Positions 1 through 7,909 of a stretch of 64,000 nucleotides of DNA are shown here, piece by piece. A model generated the notes under the pieces. It saw nothing but the letters and a program-made list of their open reading frames with translations, searched no databases and was not told the DNA's origin. The stretch is from VRUE01 sp963737575 (GTDB lineage: Bacteria > Actinomycetota > Thermoleophilia > Solirubrobacterales > 70-9), in contig CAVTTJ010000005.1 of assembly GCA_963737575.1 (NCBI GenBank), positions 124,001-188,000 on the forward strand, in the 5' to 3' direction. The first letter of the stretch is position 1. Each line of letters starts with the position of its first letter. Made by a program: the position numbers and the translations under genes.

Positions 1-171
1 ACCTGGAGCGACCGGCCCGCCGTCGATCGCGGCGACGGCGTCTTCGTCGCCGGCGACATGATGGCCTCGCCGGGCCTGCTCTCCGAAGTCGCCTGGGGGA
101 GCGGCGTCGAGGCCGCGCGCGGCGCGGTCGCGGCCCTCGCCCCGAGCCGCACGACGCTCCGGGCCGCCTGA
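1..171 (+). CDS. C-terminal fragment of an FAD/NAD(P)-dependent oxidoreductase (partial)
   Basis: The window opens inside this gene; frame 1 gives 56 residues and a TGA at 169-171. The stretch VFVAGDMMASPGLLSEVAW followed by SGVEAAR is the usual C-terminal FAD-contacting segment of amine-oxidase or phytoene-desaturase-like flavoproteins, where the protein reports its cofactor domain before a final helix. The N-terminal Rossmann dinucleotide motif lies outside the window, so the substrate cannot be told. A hairpin at 182-218 lies directly downstream, so this is probably the last gene of its transcript. Confidence 0.6.
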   Translation, partial: TWSDRPAVDRGDGVFVAGDMMASPGLLSEVAWGSGVEAARGAVAALAPSRTTLRAA

Positions 172-181
172 GTCGCTCGCA

Positions 182-218
182 AGGCGCTTTCCCGAAGCAT
201 GGCTTAGGAAAAGCGCCT
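182..218. terminator. Bidirectional terminator hairpin
   Basis: Arms 182-190 (AGGCGCTTT) and 210-218 (AAAGCGCCT) are perfectly complementary. It separates two convergent genes, and its right arm overlaps the stop codon of the exonuclease gene. Confidence 0.6.
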
Positions 219-1095
219 AGGCCTCGAAGCTCTCGAGCCGCTCGGCGAGGCGGTTCATCCCCCGCTCGCGGGCGGCGGCCGCGGCGCCCTCCCAATCGGT
301 CGGGCGATCCGGTGGACGCTCGACCCCGGCGTCGCGCAGGGTCGCGATGTCCTTGAACGCGAGCAGCTCCTCACGGGAGTCGAGCAGAGCGCCGCGCAGC
401 TTCGGGCGCGACTCGCGGATCGCGTTGTCGAGGACCGTCTCGAGCGATCCGTGGCGGCGAAGCAGCTCCGCGGCGGTCTTCTCACCGACGCCCTTCGCGC
501 CCGGGATGCCGTCGGAGGGGTCGCCGCGGAGGGCGATGAAGTCGGGTACCTGGGCCGGGTCGATCCCGTAGCGCTCCCGCACGCCCTCCGGTGTCACCTC
601 TTCGGCGCCTTTGCCGCCGGTGCGGACGTAGAGGACGGTGACCCGCTCTCCGGCGCACTGGTACATGTCGCGGTCGCCGGTCAGCAGCAGGGCCCGGCCG
701 CCCGCCTCGGCCTCGAGCCGGGCGTAGGTCCCGAGCAGGTCGTCGGCCTCGAGCGACTCGCTGGCCGCGACGGTCCACCCGAACGCCTCGAAGAACTCCC
801 GGCAGTCGGCCCACTGCGGCGCGAGCTCGTCGGGCACCTCCTCGCGATCGGCGTGGTAGGCGGGGAAGAGCTCGGTCCGGTAGGAGGCGGCGTCGGGCCC
901 GAAGCAGAGGACCATTGCGCGCGGGCGGTGGGCTTCGACCTCACGGAGGATCAGGTTGGCGGCGCCGAGCAGGGCGTTGACCGGGTTGCCGTCGGGGCCG
1001 ACGATCGTTTTCGGCAGCGCGTAGAAGGCTCGGAACAGCATCGAGGGGGTGTCGACCGCGAGCAATGGCCGCGTCTTCGCAGAGCCTCGTCCCAT
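217..1095 (-). CDS. 5'-3' exonuclease (PolA N-terminal/FEN-like)
   Basis: The 292-residue protein is a stand-alone PIN-like/FLAP nuclease of the kind fused to the N-terminus of DNA polymerase I, expected to remove 5' flaps or RNA primers using two metal ions. Visible motifs are D15 in LLAVDTPSMLFRAFYAL, YHADRE near 80-85, EADD at 116-119, D141 and D143 in LLTGDRDMY, and the helix-hairpin-helix GDPSDGIPGAKGVG at 191-204. The length is normal for the stand-alone family. The ATG start has no ribosome-binding site but a TAGTCT box 7 nt upstream, so the mRNA is probably leaderless. Confidence 0.9.
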   Translation of the reverse strand: MGRGSAKTRPLLAVDTPSMLFRAFYALPKTIVGPDGNPVNALLGAANLILREVEAHRPRAMVLCFGPDAASYRTELFPAYHADREEVPDELAPQWADCREFFEAFGWTVAASESLEADDLLGTYARLEAEAGGRALLLTGDRDMYQCAGERVTVLYVRTGGKGAEEVTPEGVRERYGIDPAQVPDFIALRGDPSDGIPGAKGVGEKTAAELLRRHGSLETVLDNAIRESRPKLRGALLDSREELLAFKDIATLRDAGVERPPDRPTDWEGAAAAARERGMNRLAERLESFEA

Positions 1096-1102
1096 CGGAC
1101 GA

Positions 1103-1108
1103 AGACTA
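1103..1108 (-). promoter_or_regulatory. -10 box TAGTCT of the exonuclease gene (leaderless)
   Basis: Seven nucleotides separate TAGTCT from the ATG at 1095; no Shine-Dalgarno fits between. Confidence 0.5.
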
Positions 1109-1119
1109 GGGGCCGCGGC

Positions 1120-1512
1120 TCAGTCGCCCCACCAGCCGTTGAGGAGCTCGAAGTCCCCGTCCTCGGCCCGGACCCCCGTCGCGATGTACTCGAGCCCGTC
1201 CGGCCCCGCCTCGAAGGCGCGGGTGACGCCGGGGCCGATCCGTACGGCGTCGAGCGCCTCGACCTCGACGATCTCACCATTGACGTTGACCCGGCCGGCG
1301 CCCGAGAGGACGACGTAGATCTCCTCAACCTTCTCGTGCCGGTGGCCGAACGCCTGGCGCTTTTCGGGGGCGAGCCGGTGGTAGCTGAGGCCGGCCTGCT
1401 CGACCTCGAGGTCCGTGTTCGCGAAACGAGCCTGCTGGAACTCGCCGAGGCCGAACCTGGGGGCCGAGTCCTCGACCTCGGTGAGTCTCTTTTTCGTAAA
1501 CGGAGGGGCCAT
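1120..1512 (-). CDS. Cupin-domain protein
   Basis: The 130-residue protein is a single small beta-barrel cupin. The metal-site motif 1 is seen in GHRHEKVEEIYVVLSGAGRV and motif 2 around IGPGVTRAFEAGPDGLEYI. Of the usual ligands His, His and Glu are present in the first motif, while the second-motif His is replaced (PGVTRAF), so metal binding is uncertain. Possible roles are a small-molecule sensor or isomerase; the substrate is not visible. I start it at the ATG at 1512; longer frames upstream on this strand run antisense through the next gene and are not credible. Confidence 0.75.
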   Translation of the reverse strand: MAPPFTKKRLTEVEDSAPRFGLGEFQQARFANTDLEVEQAGLSYHRLAPEKRQAFGHRHEKVEEIYVVLSGAGRVNVNGEIVEVEALDAVRIGPGVTRAFEAGPDGLEYIATGVRAEDGDFELLNGWWGD

Positions 1513-1518
1513 GCGAGA

Positions 1519-1524
1519 TACGGT
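1519..1524 (+). promoter_or_regulatory. -10 box TACGGT of the CMD-family gene (leaderless)
   Basis: TACGGT ends 7 nt before the ATG at 1532, which supports that start over the earlier in-frame ATG at 1511. Confidence 0.5.
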
Positions 1525-1531
1525 CCCCGCG

Positions 1532-2098
1532 ATGGGCGGAGACCAAACTCCCCGGATCGGGCCCGGATCCCGCCGCCAGATCGGCCTCCTCAATGCCTGG
1601 ATCGCGAGGCTTTTCGGGCTCGCGGCGGGCGGCCGGCCGCCACCGGGGATCTTCACCACGCTCGCCCGCCACCGGCGCCTGTTCCGGCGCTGGCTCTGGT
1701 TCGCGGGGGCGCTGATGCCGCGCGGCAGGCTGCCGCGGGAGGACACCGAGCTGGTGATCCTGCGCGTCGCCGACAACACCGGCTGCGAGTACGAGTGGAG
1801 CCACCACGTCCGGATCGGCAGCAGGGCGGGCCTCAGCCGTGAGCAGATCGCCCGGGTCCGCGAGGGCGCCGGCGCCGCGGGCTGGTCGGAGCGGCAGTCC
1901 ATGCTGCTGGCCGCCGCCGACGAGCTCCACGCAGACGGCGCGATCGGCGATGAGCTCTGGGCCCGTCTTGCGGCGGAGCTCGACGAGGTCGAGCTGATCG
2001 AGCTCTGCATGCTCGTCGGTCACTACGAGATGCTGGCGATGACGCTGAACACTCTCCGCGTCGCCTCCGACTTCCCGCCGGAGGAGGCCGGCGCTTGA
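1532..2098 (+). CDS. Carboxymuconolactone decarboxylase (CMD/AhpD-like) family protein
   Basis: The 188-residue protein is an all-helical CMD fold. The core is ELVILRVADNTGCEYEWSHHVRIGSRAGLS, where family peroxidase members carry CxxC; here there is one Cys (TGCEYEWSHH) followed by His, so an AhpD-type disulfide peroxidase is unlikely and a decarboxylase or unknown role is more probable. The start at 1532 rests on the leaderless -10 box; the earlier ATG at 1511 would overlap the divergent cupin start in a shared CATG. The TGA stop overlaps the TTG start of the following dehydrogenase, so the two are cotranscribed. Confidence 0.8.
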   Translation: MGGDQTPRIGPGSRRQIGLLNAWIARLFGLAAGGRPPPGIFTTLARHRRLFRRWLWFAGALMPRGRLPREDTELVILRVADNTGCEYEWSHHVRIGSRAGLSREQIARVREGAGAAGWSERQSMLLAAADELHADGAIGDELWARLAAELDEVELIELCMLVGHYEMLAMTLNTLRVASDFPPEEAGA

Positions 2099-2931
2099 GG
2101 GAGCTGCGCGACCGCCGCTGCCTGATCACCGGCGCAGCCAGCGGGATCGGACGCGCGACCGCGCTGGCCGCGGCGGAGCGCGGGGCGGTTCTCCACCTGA
2201 CCGACATCCAGCCGCTCGAGGAGGTGGTCGCCGCGGTCGAGCGGGGCGGGGGCCGGGTCGGGAGCGCGACTGTGGCCGACATCGCCGACCACGGCGCGGT
2301 GGTCGCCCTCGCCGAGGAGGTCCACGCGGCCGGCGGCAGCGTCGACGTGGTGATGAACATCGCCGGCGTCTCGACCTGGGGCTCGATCGAGCGCCTCCGC
2401 CACAGCGACTGGCAGAAGATGATCGACGTCAACCTGATGGGGCCGATCAGCGTCCTCGAGTGCTTCGTGCCGCCGATGATCGAGGCCGGGCGCGGCGGCC
2501 ACGTCGTCAACGTCTCCTCGGCCGCCGGCCTCTTCGGCCTGCCCTGGCACGCCGCCTACAGCGCCAGCAAGTTTGGCCTCCGAGGCGTCTCTGAGGTGCT
2601 GCGATTCGACCTGCGAAGGCACGGGATCGGGGTCAGCCTGGTCTGTCCGGGCGCGGTGAGGACGCCGCTGGTCGACTCGGTCGAGATCGTCGGCGTCGAC
2701 CGATCGAACCCACGGATCCGGAAGGCCATCTCCCGCTTCGAGCGGCACGCGGTCAGCCCCGAGCGGGTCGCCGAGCGGATCTTCGAGGGCATCGAGAAGG
2801 ACCGCTACTTGGTCTTCACCTCGCCCGACACCAGGATCGGCCACTGGGTCCAGCGCAAGTTCGCCCTGCCCTACGAGGTGGCGATGCGCAAGCTCAACGA
2901 CCGCATGGTCGCCCTCGCCGAACGACCCTGA
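2095..2931 (+). CDS. SDR-family NAD(P)-dependent oxidoreductase
   Basis: This is a classical short-chain dehydrogenase/reductase of 278 residues. The cofactor motif TGAASGIGRATA lies near residues 12-23, the NAG-like motif is NIAG at 88-91, and the catalytic set is Ser141/142, Tyr155 and Lys159 in YSASK. The extended C-terminus of about 40 residues is typical of actinobacterial SDRs that act on hydrophobic alcohols. The TTG start overlaps the stop of the CMD gene by translational coupling, which suggests that both act on one substrate. The TGA stop is the first codon of a dispersed intergenic repeat. Confidence 0.88.
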   Translation: MRELRDRRCLITGAASGIGRATALAAAERGAVLHLTDIQPLEEVVAAVERGGGRVGSATVADIADHGAVVALAEEVHAAGGSVDVVMNIAGVSTWGSIERLRHSDWQKMIDVNLMGPISVLECFVPPMIEAGRGGHVVNVSSAAGLFGLPWHAAYSASKFGLRGVSEVLRFDLRRHGIGVSLVCPGAVRTPLVDSVEIVGVDRSNPRIRKAISRFERHAVSPERVAERIFEGIEKDRYLVFTSPDTRIGHWVQRKFALPYEVAMRKLNDRMVALAERP

Positions 2932-2999
2932 GCGCGGAGCGAGCAAGCGTCGCAACCTGATTCTTCGCGCCGCGAGCAAGCGCGATGACCTGTATTGAG
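2929..2999 (+). repeat. Stop-anchored intergenic repeat, copy A
   Basis: It begins with the TGA stop of the SDR gene (TGAGCGCGG) and shares CTGATTCTTCGCG and AAGCGCGA, in the same order, with the copy at 40547-40616. A third relative is at 26075-26139. Confidence 0.6.
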
Positions 3000-3026
3000 C
3001 GAGCCGGGCGCGCTCGTCCTCTAGGT

Positions 3027-3815
3027 TTGAACGTTCTGAGCGAGCCCGCCCTCGACATCGAGAATCTGGTCAAGACCTACCCGACGGGGGTCGAGGCGCT
3101 GCGCTCGGTCTCGCTTCAGATCCAGCCCGGCGAGTTCTTCGGCCTGCTCGGCCCGAACGGGGCAGGAAAGTCGACGCTGATCCATTGCACGACCGGTCTC
3201 GCCCAGGTCACGTCGGGCTCGATCCGGACCTTCGGCCATGACGCGATCAGCGACTACGAGGCCTCGCGCCAGTCGGTCGGCCTCGCCCCGCAGGAGCCGA
3301 ACCTCGACTGGTTCCTGACGGTCGAGGAGACGCTCGACTACCACGCCGGCTACTTCGGAGTCCCGAAGCGCGAGCGGCGCGAGCGGGCCAAGGAGCTGCT
3401 CGAGACCTTCTCGCTGACCGAGAAGCGCGACGAACGAACCCGGACCCTCTCCGGGGGCATGAAGCGCCGGCTGATCCTGGCGCGGGCGATGATGCACCGC
3501 CCGCGACTGCTGATCCTCGACGAGCCGACCGCCGGCGTCGACGTCGAGCTGCGGCTCGAGCTCTGGCACTACGTCCAGCTGATCAATCAGCAGGGGACGA
3601 CGATCCTGCTCACCACCCACTACCTCGAGGAGGCCGAGCAGCTCTGCGACCGGATCGCCTTCATCAACCACGGCGAAATCGTCGCCGAGGGGACCAGCGA
3701 GCACCTCGCCTCGAGCTTCGACGTCGTCAACCTCGAGGACGCATACCTGGCGCTGGTCGGCCGCAAGGAGCTCTCGCGCTCTCACATCGAGGTCGAGGAG
3801 GAGGTGGAGGCGTGA
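3027..3815 (+). CDS. ABC-2 exporter ATP-binding protein (YadG-like)
   Basis: The protein is an ABC ATPase of about 262 residues with Walker A GPNGAGKST, Q-loop GLAPQEPN, signature LSGGMKRR, Walker B LLILDEPTAGVD and H-loop TTHYLEEAEQ. Together with the next gene it should form an inner-membrane exporter of the drug/lipid ABC-2 class. The start is uncertain: I use TTG 3027, but CTG 3036 (giving MSEPALDIENLVKTYP) also fits, being 8 nt after a TAGGTT box. The GTG of the permease overlaps its TGA stop, so the two are coupled. Confidence 0.88.
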   Translation: MNVLSEPALDIENLVKTYPTGVEALRSVSLQIQPGEFFGLLGPNGAGKSTLIHCTTGLAQVTSGSIRTFGHDAISDYEASRQSVGLAPQEPNLDWFLTVEETLDYHAGYFGVPKRERRERAKELLETFSLTEKRDERTRTLSGGMKRRLILARAMMHRPRLLILDEPTAGVDVELRLELWHYVQLINQQGTTILLTTHYLEEAEQLCDRIAFINHGEIVAEGTSEHLASSFDVVNLEDAYLALVGRKELSRSHIEVEEEVEA

Positions 3816-4582
3816 CCGAGACCGCGAGGATCCGCTTCTACACGCTCTGGCGGCGCGAGGTCAACCGCTTCATGAAGATCAAAAAACAGACGCTAGGCGC
3901 GCCGCTGCTCGAAACCTTCCTCTACATCTCGGTCTTCGGGGCCGCGCTCGGGAGCCGGATCGACAAGCTGCACGGAATCGATTACGTCGTCTTCGTGATC
4001 CCTGGGCTGATCATGATGTCGTTCTCGATCAACTCCTTCGCCAACAACTCGTCCTCGATCCTGCAGCAGAAATTCCAGGGGGCGATCCAGGACCAGCTCT
4101 CATCTCCGGCATCGCCGATGGAGCTGCTTCTGGCGTTCTCCTTCGGCGGCTTCATGCGCGGCCTGATCGTCGCGACGCTGACCTTCATCGCCGCCTCGAT
4201 CCTGGTCGACCTCCCGGTCGACCACATCCTGATCCTGATCCCGGCGCTGTTCCTGGTCGGCTTCTTCTTCTCACAGCTCGGGGTGCTGATCGGCGTCCGC
4301 GCCGAACAGTTCGACGACGTCGCCTTCGCCCAGACCTTCATCCTGCAGCCGCTGATCTTCCTCGGCGGGGTCTTCTACTCGGCGACCCTCCTGCCGCAGC
4401 CGTTCGAGACCCTGACCCACTTCAACCCGATCTTCTACATGATCAATCTGGTGCGCTACGGGTTCATCGGCTACACCGAAGTCAGCGTCGCGCTCTCGCT
4501 GCTCGCCCTGGCGGGGGCGACGGCGGCGCTCTTCGCCGTCAACCTCCGTCTCTTCTCGAGCGGTTACCGCCTCCGCGCCTAG
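3812..4582 (+). CDS. ABC-2 type transporter permease (YadH/NodJ-like)
   Basis: The 256-residue membrane protein has about six hydrophobic segments and the ABC-2 signature region around LQPLIFLGGVFYSATLLPQPFETLTHFNPIFYMINLVRYG, written here only to locate it near residues 175-215. It is the membrane partner of the preceding ATPase, whose TGA stop overlaps this GTG start (GTGA). YadGH-type pairs lack a substrate-binding protein and are thought to export; the substrate is not evident. Confidence 0.88.
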   Translation: MTETARIRFYTLWRREVNRFMKIKKQTLGAPLLETFLYISVFGAALGSRIDKLHGIDYVVFVIPGLIMMSFSINSFANNSSSILQQKFQGAIQDQLSSPASPMELLLAFSFGGFMRGLIVATLTFIAASILVDLPVDHILILIPALFLVGFFFSQLGVLIGVRAEQFDDVAFAQTFILQPLIFLGGVFYSATLLPQPFETLTHFNPIFYMINLVRYGFIGYTEVSVALSLLALAGATAALFAVNLRLFSSGYRLRA

Positions 4583-4589
4583 CCATTCC

Positions 4590-4616
4590 TGTCGATTTGG
4601 GATCTGCCCGTTCGTC
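4590..4616 (+). promoter_or_regulatory. Candidate ECF42-type promoter (TGTCGA-N17-CGTC)
   Basis: TGTCGA at 4590-4595 and CGTC at 4613-4616 lie upstream of the DGPF-ECF42 pair. From memory this matches the -35/-10 elements reported for ECF42 sigma factors in Streptomyces, which would mean autoregulation. Confidence 0.55.
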
Positions 4617-4666
4617 GTTAGGGTGAAGGCGGCCATCCGGTGCCGCCGCGAAAAAGGAGGCTGACG

Positions 4667-5080
4667 ATGCAATACCTGCTCGGATTGATCGGAGAGGAGC
4701 CCAACTTCGAGGAGATCTCGCCCGATGAAATGCAGGCGACGCTCGACCTGATGGACCGCTTCAACAAGGAAATGAAGGATGCCGGGGCGATGGTCTACGG
4801 CGCCGGCCTGCGGGAGCGGGCGACCGCGACGGTGGTCAGCTTCCCTCTCGAGGAGGGCGGCGCCCAGCCCACGGTCACCGACGGGCCGTACGCCGAGACC
4901 AAGGAGCAGCTGATGGGCTTCTGGATCATCGAGGCGGCGAATCTCGACGAGGCGCTGGAGTGGACGAAGAAGGCGCCGCTGCAGGGTGTCTCGGTCGAAG
5001 TGAGGCCACTGGTCGAGGAGGCCGGCGAGGACGAGATCTCGGGGGCTGAACTGCTCGAGCGCTTGAGCGAGAAGTACTAG
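4667..5080 (+). CDS. YCII-related DGPF-domain protein, partner of ECF42 sigma factor
   Basis: The 137-residue protein carries the DGPF signature as DGPYAETKEQLMGFWIIEA near residues 74-92, within a YCII-like ferredoxin fold. Such proteins are the standard genomic partners of ECF42 sigma factors and are thought to sense or process an unknown ligand. The start is set by a strong AAAAAGGAGG at 4651-4660 placed 6 nt before ATG 4667. Only 6 nt separate it from the sigma gene. The function beyond the partnership is unknown. Confidence 0.88.
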   Translation: MQYLLGLIGEEPNFEEISPDEMQATLDLMDRFNKEMKDAGAMVYGAGLRERATATVVSFPLEEGGAQPTVTDGPYAETKEQLMGFWIIEAANLDEALEWTKKAPLQGVSVEVRPLVEEAGEDEISGAELLERLSEKY

Positions 5081-5086
5081 CCCCGC

Positions 5087-6358
5087 TTGGACTCGGAGCA
5101 CCGCGACAGCGTCGTCGACCGCACGTTCCGGCACGAGTCGGGGCGGGCGGTCGCGACGCTGATCCGCGTCCTCGGCGATTTCGATGCCGCCGAAGAGGCG
5201 GTCCAGGAGGCATTCGTCGTTGCGCTCGAGCGCTGGCCCCGCGACGGCGTTCCCTCAAACCCTGGCGCCTGGATCACACAGGTCGCCCGCAACAGCGCGA
5301 TCGACCGCCTGCGCCGCGAGAGCAACCTGCGCGAGAAGACCGCGATCCTCGAGGGCCTCGAGGCGCTCCGCCCGCCAGAGCTGACCCCCGCCGACGCGGT
5401 CGCGGCCGCCGGCGGGATCGAGGACGACCGACTGCGGCTGATCTTCACCTGCTGCCATCCGGCGCTGGCCATCGAGGCTCGGATCGCCCTCACCCTTCGC
5501 ACGCTCGGCGGCCTGACGACGGCCGAGATCGGCCGCGCCTTCCTCGTCGCCGAGGGCACGATGGCCCAGCGCCTGGTCCGCGCCAAGCGCAAGATCGGTC
5601 AGGCGGGCATTCCCTACGACGTCCCCGATGCTGAGCGGATGCCGGAGCGCCTGCCTGGAGTTCTCGCGACCCTCTACCTGATCTTCAACGAGGGCTATCT
5701 GGCCTCCGACGCCGATTCCCTGGTGAGAACCGAGCTCAGCGCCGAGGCGATCCGCCTCGCCCGCGTCCTCGCCGCGATGCTCCCCCGCGAGCCGGAGGTG
5801 GCCGGGCTGCTGGCGCTGATGCTGCTGACCGACTCGCGCCGGCCCGCCCGCGTCGACGCCGGCGGCGAAGCGGTCCCGCTCGATCAGCAGGACCGAGCGC
5901 TCTGGGACGCCGAGCAGATCGCAGAGGGGCTGGCGCTCTCGGAGCGGGCCGCCGCCCACGGCCCGGTCGGGCCGTACACGATCCAGGCCCGGATCGCCGC
6001 CGCCCACGCGGAGGCCAGGGCGCCCGAGCAGACCGACTGGGCGCGGATCGTCCGCCTCTACGAATGGCTGGCCCGCGTCTCCCCAGGCCCGGTCGTCGAG
6101 CTCAACCGGGCAGCGGCGGTGGCGATGAGCGAGGGACCGGAGCGGGGCCTCGGCCTGATCGACGAGATCGAGGGCCTCGACGAGTACCAGCAGCTCCACT
6201 CCGCGCGGGCCGAGCTGCTCCGGCGCCTCGACCGCGACGCCGAGGCGGCTTCGGCCTATGCGCGGGCGATCGAGCTGACCTCGAACCAGGTCGAGCGGCG
6301 CTACCTCGAGCGGCGGCTGGCGGAGGTGCGGGCGGGGACGACGATCGCCCCCGAATAA
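5087..6358 (+). CDS. ECF42-group RNA polymerase sigma factor with C-terminal extension
   Basis: The protein has 423 residues, about twice the usual ECF length. The sigma2 region is near 10-75 (FDAAEEAVQEAFVVALERW, then PGAWITQVARNSAIDRLR) and the sigma4 helix-turn-helix near 125-165 (GGLTTAEIGRAFLVAEGTMAQRLVRAK, located by position). The remaining roughly 230 residues form the TPR-like helical extension characteristic of ECF42, with LIFNEGY near 195. No anti-sigma gene is adjacent, as expected for this group, whose control is thought to involve the extension and the DGPF partner. The TTG start follows the DGPF stop closely. Confidence 0.9.
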   Translation: MDSEHRDSVVDRTFRHESGRAVATLIRVLGDFDAAEEAVQEAFVVALERWPRDGVPSNPGAWITQVARNSAIDRLRRESNLREKTAILEGLEALRPPELTPADAVAAAGGIEDDRLRLIFTCCHPALAIEARIALTLRTLGGLTTAEIGRAFLVAEGTMAQRLVRAKRKIGQAGIPYDVPDAERMPERLPGVLATLYLIFNEGYLASDADSLVRTELSAEAIRLARVLAAMLPREPEVAGLLALMLLTDSRRPARVDAGGEAVPLDQQDRALWDAEQIAEGLALSERAAAHGPVGPYTIQARIAAAHAEARAPEQTDWARIVRLYEWLARVSPGPVVELNRAAAVAMSEGPERGLGLIDEIEGLDEYQQLHSARAELLRRLDRDAEAASAYARAIELTSNQVERRYLERRLAEVRAGTTIAPE

Positions 6359-6394
6359 TCGATTTTTCCACACCGATCCGCCGCCGCCGGGTCC

Positions 6395-6400
6395 TATCCT
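6395..6400 (+). promoter_or_regulatory. -10 box TATCCT (leaderless) of the beta-propeller gene
   Basis: TATCCT ends 6 nt before ATG 6407; no ribosome-binding site is visible. Confidence 0.45.
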
Positions 6401-6406
6401 CGGCAG

Positions 6407-7576
6407 ATGCCGGGGATCGGATATCCGGGGAAAGCGGCGCTCACGGCGAGTTTCGCGGCGCTGGTGCTACTGGCGTTCGCCGCGCCGGCGCCGGCGTTCA
6501 TCTACTGGGGGAACTTCGCCCAGGGAACAATCGGCCGCGCCGAGACCGATGGCAGCGGCGTCAACCCCGCGTTCATCACTGGAGCCGGCGGCGCGGCGTC
6601 CGTCGCCGTCGACGAAAACCACATCTACTGGGCGAATGAAACCGGCGGCGCGATCGGGCGGGCCAATATCGACGGCAGCGGGGTTGACCCGAATTTCATC
6701 CCCGGGATCGACGGCCCGAACGGGGTTGCGGTGACGTCGACGTCGATCTACTGGACCGCGGTCACCGGCGGCTCGATCGGCAAGGCCAATCTCGACGGAA
6801 CGAACCCGCTGCTCGAATTCATCCCGGGGCTTGCGGTTCCCTGTGGAGTCGCGACCGACGCGGGACACGTTTACTGGGGCGAAGGTCTGTCCGGTAGCCC
6901 CGCATATATCGGGCGGGCCGACCTCAGCGGCTCCGACGTCAACCCCGAATTCATCGAAATCCCGGGCACGAGCGTGCCGTGCGGGGTCGCCGTCGACTCG
7001 GCGAACGTGTTCTGGACCGAGCCCGGTTTCTTCTTCCTGAACGGAACCCGGATCGGCCGCGCCAACAAGACGACCGGCGCCGGCGCGGATCCGAGCTTCA
7101 TCGGCGAAGCCTCGGGGCCGTGCGGCATCGCCCGCGACGGCTCTCGCCTGTACTGGACGAACTCGGGCAGTGGGGCGATCGCCCGCGCCAACTCCGACGG
7201 CACCGCGATCGAACAGAGCTTCATTCCCGGCATCGCGGTCTCCGAACAGGCCTGCGGCATCGCGGTCGACGGGCTGAGCTCACCGCCGACGCCGCCGGCC
7301 GGCCCGCCCGCGCCCGACACGAGGGCGCCGGTTGCGAAGATCTCGAAGGGGCCCGGCAAGAAGCTCGACAAGGGAACCGCGAAGTTCAGCTTCAAGGCCG
7401 ACGAGGCCGGCTCGACCTTCAGCTGCAAGCTCGACGGCAAGAAGCCGGCGAAGTGCAGGTCGCCGAAGACCTACAGGGGCCTGAAGCCCGGCCATCACAC
7501 CTTCAAGGTCTGGGCGACCGACGCGGCCGGGAACAGGTCGAAGCCCGCGAAGCGCGGCTTCAAGGTCCCGGCCTAG
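6407..7576 (+). CDS. Secreted YWTD-like beta-propeller protein with C-terminal Ig-like module
   Basis: The 389-residue protein has a signal peptide (hydrophobic core LTASFAALVLLAFA, cleavage near APA-FIYW) and about six repeats of roughly 45 residues, each with a pattern like IYWxNxxxGxIGRAxxDGSGV and NPxFIxG, as in LDL-receptor type YWTD propellers. A Pro-rich linker near 288-300 leads to a C-terminal module of about 85 residues with two Cys (FSCKLDG, AKCRSPKTY) and LKPGHHTFKVWATD. A related module ends the protein at 10976-12304. It should be extracytoplasmic; ligand and role are unknown. Its TAG stop is part of a CTAG shared with cutA. Confidence 0.8.
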   Translation: MPGIGYPGKAALTASFAALVLLAFAAPAPAFIYWGNFAQGTIGRAETDGSGVNPAFITGAGGAASVAVDENHIYWANETGGAIGRANIDGSGVDPNFIPGIDGPNGVAVTSTSIYWTAVTGGSIGKANLDGTNPLLEFIPGLAVPCGVATDAGHVYWGEGLSGSPAYIGRADLSGSDVNPEFIEIPGTSVPCGVAVDSANVFWTEPGFFFLNGTRIGRANKTTGAGADPSFIGEASGPCGIARDGSRLYWTNSGSGAIARANSDGTAIEQSFIPGIAVSEQACGIAVDGLSSPPTPPAGPPAPDTRAPVAKISKGPGKKLDKGTAKFSFKADEAGSTFSCKLDGKKPAKCRSPKTYRGLKPGHHTFKVWATDAAGNRSKPAKRGFKVPA

Positions 7577-7893
7577 TCGGCGCCGACGTTCTCGCTGACC
7601 CAGGCGAGATAGCCCGCGCTGCCGTCGAGGATCGGCGTGGCGAGGATCTCGGGCTCATCGTAGGAGTGCGCCTGCCGGATCGCGGCCTCGACCTCGCTGT
7701 AGATGCCAGCCTCGGTCTTCGCCAGGCACTGCCACTCGCGCGCGTGCTCGATCTCGCCGTGCCAGCGATAGCGGCTCTCGATCGGCCCGACGATCTGGAC
7801 GCAGGCGGCGAGGCGGCCGTGGAGGAGCACGTCGGCGATCTGCCTCGCCTCCTCCTCGGAGGAGACCGTGGTCAGGACCTGGACGTACCGCAC
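7573..7893 (-). CDS. cutA: Divalent-cation tolerance protein CutA
   Basis: The 106-residue protein matches CutA over its full length: VQVLTTVSSEEEARQIADVLL at the N-terminus, LAACVQI with the conserved Cys, SRYRWHGEIEHAREW and the C-terminal SYDEPEILATPI. CutA forms very stable PII-like trimers linked to copper tolerance. The GTG start lies 16 nt after the stop of the acyl-CoA reductase gene on the same strand, so the two are probably cotranscribed although their functions are not obviously related. The gene ends in a CTAG shared with the convergent propeller gene. Confidence 0.93.
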   Translation of the reverse strand: MRYVQVLTTVSSEEEARQIADVLLHGRLAACVQIVGPIESRYRWHGEIEHAREWQCLAKTEAGIYSEVEAAIRQAHSYDEPEILATPILDGSAGYLAWVSENVGAD

Positions 7894-7909
7894 TCGTCCC
7901 GCCGGGACA

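Noticed and set aside
451..1842. Long plus-strand open frame opposite the exonuclease and cupin genes
   Set aside because: No recognisable motif, low-complexity composition, and the opposite strand carries clear protein families.
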